A stretch of DNA of 64,000 nt from Nomia melanderi. Lineage: Eukaryota > Arthropoda > Insecta > Hymenoptera > Halictidae. Positions within the stretch are counted from its first letter, which is position 1, and the number at the start of each line of letters is the position of its first letter. Positions 56,401-64,000 of the stretch are shown one piece after another. The translations under genes and the position numbers were made by a program. The stretch covers positions 7,337,001 to 7,401,000 of the forward strand of contig NC_135000.1 of NCBI RefSeq assembly GCF_051020985.1, given 5' to 3'. The notes below the pieces were generated by a model that worked only from the letters and a program-made list of their open reading frames with translations, ran no database searches and was not told where the DNA came from.

Positions 56401-59400
56401 AATCGCTCCATTCGTTACTATTTAAAGGAACGCTTGATACAAATGGCAAAAATATGGATTAGTTCATGTACAGTATTAATTGTTTACATGCAAAAGGAAG
56501 TACGCCACAGTAGTTATACATGCTAGCATTAATTATGGGAAAATTATTGTTTTCATGAAACAGTATGATATGAGAATCTCCAAGTTACTAAGTATTTCGT
56601 CAATGTGAATCTGTAGCGTTATCAATTAACTATTAAGTAATGTCCATACGCAGTTAAAGTTAAGGTTAACTTACGGAACAGCTTTTATAATAGTATTAGT
56701 AATTCTATAATTTACCTTTCGGCAGCAAACCCTGTGAATGTATGAGGGAGGAGTGGGTTCTAAAGGCACCTGCCGGCAAGATAACAGAACGCCAATCAAT
56801 TCTTTAAAAACTGCATCACAGAGCCGTTCAAATGTACCCGTTTATGTATATCTTTTCCGTTATTATTATTCGTTACGACAAACTATTCTTTTTAAGTACG
56901 AAATCAAAGTTGTACACACGTAATTAATTTAAAAAGAAAACATAGGTCGAAGGAAACAATTTCTTTTAATCTAATAACAGAGAACTAAGTGTGAACACTG
57001 ATGCATAAATAATGAGACCAAAAAAAGAAAAAGGTCTTTGTGCAATATACGAATACTAAGCTCATAGATACAGATGAGACACTAAAAAATAATGAAGTAC
57101 CATGTACAGAACTCGTTTTCAATATGCAGTACACCACAACTTTCTTGTATATAGCATACCAATTCTATATAATAAAAATACATGCAATCGGTGCACCGTT
57201 TGTCGGACGAATTTCGAATTTACCTGTTGCTGCAAATCTTCTTTCTCTTTTCTGGCGTCTTCCATTAACTTGTCGCTCTGTCTACATAGTTCTTCGATCA
57301 ACTGCAACAGGTCTGTACAGTCTCCACCTCCGTTTGACAATACGTGTCTCGCTGGAAAATTAGTTTCAATCACGTGGCGTTCATCGAATCAGTAAATTCA
57401 CTACTCTTACCTTTCTCCTGTAATTGCGAGAAGTCTTGGAGTGTAATTTCTGCGCCGACTTCGTCGTTCTCCCCGTAGCCTTCGGTAATTATCTCCTTTT
57501 TGCTTTCTATGTTAATCAACTTTCTTTGGAGGTCAAGAATGGTGACTTTCAGTTGCTCCGTCTCTTCCTGGTAGTTCATAATCAAGGATTCAGCTTCGAG
57601 TAGCTTCGAATTTAGCTCCTCGTTCACTTTCTTCATCCACGCGATTTCTTTTGCAAGAGCGCTATGTTGATCTTCGCTAGTGCTGGACGACATGATAGTG
57701 TTTGACGAGATACCCAAAATTTCAGCGCTCTCAGACTTCAAACGACGCACGCAGCTGTTCAATTCTTGTTTCAATTTCTCCGTGATGCCGTCATTTTCTT
57801 TCAATATATTTTGCAACGTCTCGTTATTGCTATTTATTATCGATATTATTTCAGTGGTTTGTGGGGCAAAGTGAACCCTTCGGACTTTCAATTGAGATGT
57901 ATTTAATTTAAGATTAGCCTCTTTATTCTTTGATTTCTCAGCTTCATCCGTTTGCATGGTCCTCTCATTATTGACGCTGTCGCTTAATTGCCTTTTCAGA
58001 ACCTCACTGATGAGAGTGTTGTTAATTTCCTCTTCGCACACGACAAAATATTTCACCAGTTCGTCGACCAAAGTTTTAAGAGTGGCACAAGTTCTGTGCA
58101 AACTATTCCTGTACGACAAAGTATACAAAAGTCATAACAAGTTTACAGAAAACAATTACATATATTTTAAAAAAATCAGAGCGTTACGCAAGCGGTATAA
58201 AACCTAATTTCAATTCATTATAATCGCCGTGCTCAATATGTTAAAATATAAATACCTCTCTTCTAAAATATTGGCATTCATAGGTACTGTTCTGTTAGAA
58301 TCTTTTATTTCATTAAAATCTGGGCTGCTATCTCTGACTTTATTCAGCTCCTCTTGATGGCGATCTATCATTCTGGCTACATTGCGGGAATATTCCTCCT
58401 TCAATCGTTGCACTTCTGCGGCATGAGCATCCTTAAGTAGTTGCATTTCGCGTTTCGCATTGCTGGTGAGCTTATCGCGTAACTCCAGCAACTCTGGTGA
58501 CCAAATATCGTCAACGTCCGAATCCACTGACAGGAGGGCCTATTTTCATAAACGATTACAATACAAAAACAATCAATTAGTTCCTTGTAAATATGGATCA
58601 ACACTGTTTCTTCCTATAGCAAGGAGGGACGGATGTACACTTCTTTCGACTTCCACAATATAATTTGCTTATATATTCATGTATCTAAAGCTACCTGAAT
58701 CTGTTCCTGAAGCGCATTGACAATATCCAATTTAGCTAGTGCAATCTGTTCTTCCAATTGATGGTTGTAGGCTGCTCGCAGTTGAGTTAATTCACCGTTT
58801 TCCAACGCACCCACATCCCACTCTGTTTGACAATGCTGCATGCACACATATGTGGTCACACAGTAGCATGTTAGTTACAAGGGGACTTGTACGATCATAT
58901 TTACTTCCAGGAAACCGTTTAAGTTCCATACTGGAAGATCTACGCTTGATCAAACGCTTGACTGAACGAGTTCTATTCTATAAAACTATACGCAACTTAA
59001 ACGTTAAATGCAAAGTAAAGGAACAAAAATTAAAGTGCGCATACACATGGACTACAATCATGATGAATTAAATAATCGTGCACTTCTTTTGGTAAAACTA
59101 ATTACAACTTCTATACTCTACTTCATACAAACATACATCGGACCGTTCTACTGAAACGAAACGTATTGTATTTAAAGTGGAACTTAACATAAAACTGGTA
59201 GAGGAATGATCAGAGAGAGTGTCTAATTTTATTAGTAAATAATATTCAGTTCTGTGAAGAGGAAAGCAGTTTTAACACACAGAGAAAAGGTGTTCAATAT
59301 TTAACACAAAAAAAAACTACTACAAATATAGTGTGTTAATTACATAAATAAAAGAATGCACAGAACGTTGTTTGTTGTACTTACCTGGGACACCACGTTT

Positions 59401-62400
59401 CTCAAGAATTCGTGTTTCTCGTCCCTGTTTTTATACAGCTCTCTTTCATATTTGTTCTTCTGATCGTCCAACGCCTTTTCATAGTGCAGCTTCAGCTCCT
59501 GCACTTTTATTATTTTATTTTGTAATTCCAGTTGCAATGCTTTGATAGTTGACTCCAGCTCACACTTGTTGAAACTGTTGCTGTTGTGTTTTGATTGGTC
59601 CTCGCCTAACGGAGAGGCAACTCTTGAACTACGTTCGGAGAGATTCGACGCATTTAGGCAGTCCCCGGCGCCACCGAAATATAAACTTTCTGTTAAGTCT
59701 GCTATCTCACTGTCGTTATCAGACATTTTCTTCGACTGCTGACTAAATATTTCCTCCGAATACTGTTTCTCCATCAGCAGGCACTTCTGTTCGAAATACG
59801 TTCGCAACTCCTCCATCTCTTTCGCGTGCCGTTTCTCTAGTTCTGTTTTTAAATCGTGTAGTTCTGTAGTGCCATCCTTCACGCCCAGCACCAACGATTG
59901 CACTTTCCTAATTTCTGAATTAGTTTCAGCTTTTATCGCGCTTATTTGCTCGTCATGAACGTAAATCAATGTTTCTATCTCCTTCTTCAACGATTCTTTC
60001 TCCATTCTCAATTGATTTACAGAATCCTGTAATGTAGGTAGGACCATTAACTCTTTCTTCAGGGCTATGTTTTGCTCCTCCGTGCAATGTTTTTCAGTTG
60101 CCAAGTTCTCGGCGAGGCTGGAATAATGTTCTACTTTATCTTTCAGCTCATCGTAATCAGCTTGTTTTTCTGTCAGTTGTTCCAGTTGCTTGATTAATTT
60201 TTCGTTTTCCTCTGTGGCCACTGTGAGCTTTGTTTGCAGTAATGCTACGGTATTTCGCTCCTCGTTGTTCTCATAATACAGTTTGTTAATGTCTGCACTT
60301 TGATCGTGTGTAGTGTTCACGGAGTCGTTCGCAGTTCTACCTACTTTAATTTGCTTCATCGAGGTACTATTAAAACTGGACGTCGGTAGAGAGAAGTCAA
60401 GTTTACTCTCACTCAACGCTAACGTTTGATTCAACTTCTCTTCAACCTCTGCGCACTGAGCCCATGCAGCACTTAATCCCTTTTTCAGCTGCTCGCACTC
60501 CTCCTCGGATTTTTTAAACTTTTCTGACAAATCTTGCATCTTCTTAACGGAGCTGGCAAGTTCCGCTTCTTTGTGTTCCAAAGTAATTTTAAGCTTTTTG
60601 ATTTCTTGTTGGTCCTCTTCAGCTTTTTGCAATAAATCCCTTTTACTCTGACTAGATAACTTTTCATTGTCAGCTTGCGAAGAACTCTGACGATCTAAAT
60701 CATGACTTTTCAATGAACTGAGCTCAGACTTGTACTTATCGCACAAGTTCCTTGTGTCTTTTAATTGCTTCTCATAGGATTTTTTGGTTAAATTTGCTTC
60801 CTCTAACTCCTCCTTCGTCTTGCGTACGTCACCTTCGAGGTTCTCAATTTTCTCAACCAGAAGCTTTTCCAATTCCGCTTTCTCGTTGAGTTTCTGCTTC
60901 GCCAAGTGAAACTGAATCGCTACTTCATCGAAACTCTGGTAAGAGGTTTCGTTAAATTCGCTCAGTGTACTCGCATTTATACCGCTAAGTCTGGACAACG
61001 ATTTCTCTAAGTCAAAGATTCTGTTACTCATGGTTCGTTCGTGTGCTTGGCTATTTTCAATTAACGACTGAGCTGCTGAGTATCTCGACGATAAGTCGTC
61101 CAATTTGAATTTCAAGCTGTCATTCTCATCTTTCAATACTGCAGCGCTCGTCAAAGCCTGTTCCAAGGAACGTTCAATGCTCTCCTTAGATTCTAGAATC
61201 GCCGTTGCGGTAACGTATTTTGATGTCATTTCCTCCAGTTGTAATTTATGCAATTTAATCTGCTCACTTAACATTTCCTTTTCCTTTTGATGATCCAAAT
61301 TTCTGATGTGTAGCGTATTCTCAGCTTGAACTTTCAGTTCGTTTACCTTAGCTTTGTACTGATTGAGTTCAGCCTGTGCAGTTTGTTGAGCCTCTGATCT
61401 ATTCACTAACTCTAGTTTCAAAGCTTCAACGGTTTTCTTATAATGACCCATTTGTGCTTGGAATATAGAAAGTTCTTTAGCATGTCTGGTTTCCAGATCA
61501 GGTAACTCTTTATTCAAACGATCGGCTAATATTTTATTTTCATCTTTTAATTGTTTCAAGCGGTCCTCGTATTTCTCTTGAATATTCATTATTTCCATTT
61601 CGTGTTTTGCAGCTACCTCCTACGAAGGAACGTAAAACGGGTTATGTAAGCTATGTTGAAATAATTCATTATAGAAAATATTTTATGCATACTTTTAACT
61701 CCTGTTGATGACGCGCAGTGTTTATATTTGTTTCAGTCGTGAATTTTTCTAGAATATGCTGCATGTCTTGCTTTATTTTATCAACGCGTGCCTCATATTG
61801 CTTTTGCTGTTCTAAAGTCTCAGCAATGTTTAAATTCTTATCAGCTGCACCTAAACGAATCTGTTCATTTAAATTGTTTATTTGCAACTTGTAGTCATTA
61901 ATCTCGGCATTTCGAGTCTCTTTCTCCATTTCTAATGTCTGTACATGTTCCTGAGTCTGCATCAACTGACCGTTTAATTTTTGTATCATCGATCTTTGGT
62001 CGTTTAAAGTGGCTTCTAAAGAGTCAATCTAAAAAAAAAATTGTATATACAATCGACTTTAGTTTCTTCTCATTTAAAATATATTACACACCTTATCCTG
62101 CATATTTGCAGTGTTTACTGTACAAGCACGATCCTTGTCTGGAATCTGCATGGCGTTCAAAGAATTCAACTGGGTAACAAGATTATCTCTGGCAGACAAT
62201 GCTTGCTGCAAAGACCATGTTAATTCTTCTAATAAATTGTCACGTTTATTTATTGCTTTCTCAAACTCCTGAAACTGTTTAACAAAACAATAGAACTGCA
62301 TCAGTATACAAGGTAGGCAAAAAAAATCAATTATGTAGTGCCTTTTTGTATGTATCTGTTATGTAATATACCTTTATATGATACAATGATATAATATCTC

Positions 62401-63417
62401 TGCCATGTATACTGCTGTTTTGACTTTGTGAAGAATTAGGAGAGGAAGCCTCAGCTCGTAAGTGATCTATCTCAGCATGCAAAGCCTCAACTATGGCTTC
62501 CTTTCCTTGTAGCATTTCCTCCAACTGAGCTACCCTCCCTGCAAGTCCTTCTAAGTCACCATCAGCTTCTCCTTCGCTCATACTAACACTGCTTTGTGTC
62601 ACATCTCTTGACGAAACACCTTCATGGATCTACATTACATAAAAATATATGTCTGTAACCTCTCATGGTTTCATATACAACAATGATGCATTTCATACAA
62701 TACATATTAGAAACATGTTTATGACTACTTTACTAAAACTTATTCTTACGTAAGACTCCCTGTGTCCAATAGATCTGTCATTATGAAAAGATTCTTCATC
62801 GGATGCTTCATCTGTTTGACTGTGACCACTACCTCTGGCTTTATTAATTCTTTCCGCCTTGTACTTCTCCAGCTAAGAAACATAACAATTTCTCCATAGA
62901 AGCCAATATCTATTGTCTCTATCATACATTGTCTCATTCATCAAGGTGAACAGATTTTATTACCAGAAAAGGTACAATTAAAAATGATAGAATTAAAACA
63001 AATAATTCTTTTGTAATTTAATCATTCCATCTTGGAAAATGTATACACTAATTTTAGTTCTAGGTATTCAAAGGCAGAAATAATATAACTTTAACAAGAA
63101 TCATTACTTCAACTGTTTGGATACATCAAATTTTTTACTACAACATAGTTGAATACTGAAAAAAAGAATTAAAACATAAGTGGTTTTGCTCTTACGTATC
63201 CTGCTGTATCATCGCCTTCAGAGGATAAAATAATTGATAATTAAGCTTTGCAGTGATGTAACTGCGAAATTCAACCGAACGAAACTATATAAACATTGAT
63301 TTCAGAGACAACCGACAATTGATCTTAAACAAAGAATGGAATTGCGAGGCTCACCATCTCTCTGCCAGCCTCCAAAGAGCGTCTCCTGCGATCATCATCG
63401 TCCGTTGCTTTACTCAT
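50308..63417 (-). CDS. Plp: Pericentrin/AKAP9-family centrosomal scaffold (pericentrin-like protein), complete
   Basis: Eighteen exons with GT-AG borders and consistent phases give about 3078 residues. Exons, right to left: 63417..63355, 62872..62750, 62629..62372, 62274..62092, 62028..61693, 61619..59385, 58835..58695, 58539..58256, 58108..57411, 57351..57224, 56171..56004, 55615..55550, 55259..54945, 54894..51619, 51540..51250, 51146..50964, 50884..50502, 50413..50308. The N-terminus (LEAGREMLEKYKAERIN) and FQEFEKAINKRDNLLEEL resemble the N-terminal part of vertebrate AKAP9. Most of the protein is heptad-rich Glu/Lys/Leu/Gln coiled coil. The C-terminus is a PACT domain (about 2917-3005), which in pericentrin, AKAP9 and Drosophila Plp anchors the protein to centrioles/centrosomes and binds calmodulin. 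The expected role is organising pericentriolar material and microtubule nucleation. Kinase anchoring is known for AKAP9 but not shown here. The N- and C-terminal matches identify the family; the symbol follows the Drosophila name. Confidence 0.95.
50502..50884 (-). CDS. Plp: Plp exon 17 (PACT domain)
   Basis: Encodes about residues 2917-3044. The hallmark sequence is LLHLYGKYMRADSRRKALTY, then KRYLLKVVGGYE, then VRFRSAALVLISIHRMKWLI. The basic/aromatic helix is the kind known to bind calmodulin in PACT proteins. The acceptor is TTGTACAG and the donor GTGAGC. Confidence 0.96.
50964..51146 (-). CDS. Plp: Plp exon 16
   Basis: Encodes residues 2856-2916, DLSDGYKKYLNEKSTLQEKL through GGDQADK, the helix entering the PACT domain. 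The acceptor is TCTATAG and the donor GTAATT. Confidence 0.93.
51250..51540 (-). CDS. Plp: Plp exon 15
   Basis: Encodes residues 2759-2855, coiled coil beginning VDLEADMKQSKRELTESLE. The acceptor is GGGACAG and the donor GTACTT. Confidence 0.93.
51619..54894 (-). CDS. Plp: Plp exon 14 (1092 codons, main coiled-coil exon)
   Basis: Encodes residues 1667-2758. It is nearly continuous heptad-rich coiled coil with a Ser/Asn/Thr-rich linker (around TPFASAKIVDDSATPLIDV to SEKESRSKTDNKS) about a third of the way in. The acceptor TATACAG follows a 50-base intron (54944..54895). The donor is GTTAGT. Confidence 0.95.
54945..55259 (-). CDS. Plp: Plp exon 13
   Basis: Encodes residues 1562-1666, coiled coil beginning VEALESQMREMSSL and ending HINHLQ. 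The acceptor is AATTCAG and the donor GTAAGT. Confidence 0.93.
55550..55615 (-). CDS. Plp: Plp exon 12 (short, Ser/Thr/Pro-rich linker)
   Basis: Encodes about 22 residues, STLSPEPTSDVPVLQTSDIS plus Ala-Thr, in phase 0 at both ends. A neighbouring AG three bases upstream (after base 55618) would add a Gln in frame. As a symmetric exon it could be skipped without frameshift. Confidence 0.8.
55616..56003. other. Plp intron 11, AT-rich
   Basis: No extra exon was recognised. Confidence 0.6.
56004..56171 (-). CDS. Plp: Plp exon 11
   Basis: Encodes residues 1484-1539, beginning IEVADKQLKATRKFLDEQ, rich in Glu/Arg. The acceptor is TGTGTAG and the donor GTAATT. Confidence 0.92.
56172..57223. other. 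Plp intron 10 (1.05 kb)
   Basis: AT-rich. A CAG-flanked 16-base segment (about 56716-56731, minus) has both an acceptor-like pyrimidine tract and a donor-like GTAAAT. Including it would shift the frame, so it is not called as an exon. Confidence 0.6.
57224..57351 (-). CDS. Plp: Plp exon 10
   Basis: Encodes about residues 1441-1483 (ARHVLSNGGGDCTDLLQLIE to EDLQQQ). It has a 1-base split codon with exon 9. The acceptor is TTTCCAG and the donor GTAAAT. Confidence 0.9.
57411..58108 (-). CDS. Plp: Plp exon 9
   Basis: Encodes about residues 1208-1440, beginning NSLHRTCATLKTLVDELVKYF. Split-codon phases match exons 8 and 10. It is partly coiled coil, partly linker. Confidence 0.92.
58256..58539 (-). 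CDS. Plp: Plp exon 8
   Basis: Encodes about residues 1114-1208. The acidic start SVDSDVDDIWSPELLELRDK is followed by coiled coil and a linker. The acceptor is AAATAG and the donor GTATTT, ending in phase 2. Confidence 0.9.
58695..58835 (-). CDS. Plp: Plp exon 7
   Basis: Encodes residues 1067-1113, starting HCQTEWDVGALENGEL and ending ALQEQIQ. The acceptor is GCATGCAG and the donor GTAGCT. Confidence 0.9.
58836..59384. other. Plp intron 6, AT-rich
   Basis: No extra exon or repeat was recognised. Confidence 0.6.
59385..61619 (-). CDS. Plp: Plp exon 6 (745 codons, coiled coil)
   Basis: Encodes residues 322-1066 with heptad repeats throughout. Short non-coiled Ser/Asn/Thr-rich linkers interrupt it (for example near the SLPTSSFNSTSMKQ and SKHNSNSFNK segments). 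The acceptor is TTCGTAG and the donor GTAAGT. Confidence 0.95.
61693..62028 (-). CDS. Plp: Plp exon 5
   Basis: Encodes residues 210-321, continuous coiled coil. The acceptor is a T-run followed by AG; the donor is GTATGC. Confidence 0.93.
62092..62274 (-). CDS. Plp: Plp exon 4 (AKAP9-like N-terminal coiled coil)
   Basis: Encodes residues 149-209, beginning FQEFEKAINKRDNLLEEL, the stretch most like vertebrate AKAP9. The acceptor is TTAAACAG and the donor GTGTGT. Confidence 0.92.
62372..62629 (-). CDS. Plp: Plp exon 3
   Basis: Encodes residues 63-148, acidic then coiled coil (LAGRVAQLEEMLQGKEAIVE). The acceptor is AATGTAG and the donor GTATAT. Confidence 0.9.
62750..62872 (-). CDS. Plp: Plp exon 2
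   Basis: Encodes residues 22-62: LEKYKAERINKARG followed by an acidic, Ser/His-rich linker. The acceptor is TTTCTTAG and the donor GTAAGA. Confidence 0.9.
62873..63354. other. Plp intron 1
   Basis: AT-rich. A donor-like GTAAGA at 63195..63190 (minus) follows a short open stretch, but no acceptor gives a frame-preserving exon. Confidence 0.55.
63355..63417 (-). CDS. Plp: Plp exon 1 (start codon)
   Basis: Encodes residues 1-21, MSKATDDDDRRRRSLEAGRE plus Met. The LEAG motif aligns with the AKAP9 N-terminus, which supports this start. Purine (G) at position -3. Donor GTGAGC. Confidence 0.85.
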
Positions 63418-64000
63418 TTCATTAATAAAATCAAATCGACGATCGTTTAATAGTCGACCAACAGTAGACGATGTCAATGGTTAATTGTTGAACGATCAGC
63501 AGTCCGTTCGTCATCCATTACATTTCAAAACATGTGTCTCGAACCATTCACCGTTGAACGTTTGACCGTTGTCGTCGATTTATAAAAATACGAATTGCTA
63601 TAGCGTCCGTTGTCGTGTCATAGATCTTCGATGAGATAGATCATGATCCACGGTGGAAATACTCCCTTGCCAGAGTAACAGAATATTATTCGCTGCCATA
63701 CGTTCATTTTCCCGAACGAAAGCGAACTCCTGGCGAGTGGCAAACGTTTTAAGTTATCTTAATGATTGAGTTTTACTCTCTACATTCCATATATAAACCT
63801 AGGTGAAATTTAACTCGTAATTTTCTTATGATTAAAGTCACCTTCATTAATCTACCGCAAGAGTATCGGTTAATAGTATAATATTTAATTTAAATTTTAT
63901 TAATTAAAAGGAATAATAATACTTGGTGCGTGAAAGCTACAACAGACAGAAAGTGTCATCAGTTTTTGATAACAATTAGCTGTGTGGGTAAAATATTATG
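63418..64000. promoter_or_regulatory. Presumed Plp promoter and 5' UTR, then AT-rich flank
   Basis: The 300 bases right of the start codon are GC-richer (cgatcgtttaatagtcgacc, gttgaccgttgtcgtcg-type sequence) and must contain or adjoin the 5' UTR. From about 63760 to the edge the sequence is AT-rich and featureless. No specific promoter motif is claimed. Confidence 0.4.

Noticed and set aside
56716..56731. Possible 16-base Plp microexon with good acceptor and donor
   Set aside because: Length not divisible by three. Exons 10 and 11 join in frame and give a continuous coiled coil without it.
63196..63245. Possible extra Plp exon with donor GTAAGA
   Set aside because: The available acceptors give 20- or 50-base exons that break the frame between exons 1 and 2, which join perfectly without it.
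1..64000. tRNA, rRNA, viral or bacterial gene insertions
   Set aside because: No tRNA B-box with a foldable context, no rRNA signature, and no open frame resembling viral or bacterial proteins was noticed by eye. A tRNA or covariance search was not possible here.

Overview
The window is eukaryotic nuclear DNA from an insect, most likely a hymenopteran and probably a bee. The reasons are compact spliced genes with short GT-AG introns, AT-rich non-coding DNA broken by GC/CpG-rich islands, many young tandem repeats, and small inverted-repeat transposons. The species cannot be named from the sequence. No operon, CRISPR array, plasmid, phage or rRNA was seen, and I recognised no tRNA.

Three protein-coding genes can be read exon by exon with consistent splice phases. 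(1) Minus strand, 8431 down to 239 and off the left edge: the N-terminal 450 residues, in six exons, of a Patched/RND-family membrane protein (patched-related or patched domain-containing). (2) Plus strand, 45183..47969: a complete four-exon gene of about 522 residues for a histidine-acid-phosphatase-fold membrane protein related to 2-phosphoxylose phosphatase 1 (PXYLP1), which acts in the glycosaminoglycan linker pathway. (3) Minus strand, 63417 down to 50308: a complete 18-exon gene of about 3078 residues for the insect pericentrin/AKAP9-type centrosomal coiled-coil scaffold (Drosophila Plp). Both its conserved N-terminus and its C-terminal PACT domain are recognisable. Genes 2 and 3 converge, with stop codons 2.3 kb apart. 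I see no functional link among the three genes.

The 36 kb between the Patched gene's first coding exon (8431) and the phosphatase gene (45183) holds no gene I can identify. The Patched start codon lies immediately after a splice acceptor, so at least one non-coding 5' exon must lie to the right, and part of this 36 kb is probably its first intron. The stretch contains tandem arrays with periods of 16 to about 200 bp, at least three families of short inverted-repeat elements, GC-rich islands, and one isolated exon-like ORF at 27565..27855.

I did not find a convincing undescribed biological system. The best leads concern repeats: an internal piece of a small transposon amplified into a tandem array inside a Patched intron; a 44-bp minisatellite whose units carry a 16-bp palindrome that recurs at a distant locus; and a short inverted-repeat element that appears to supply the poly(A) signal of the phosphatase gene.
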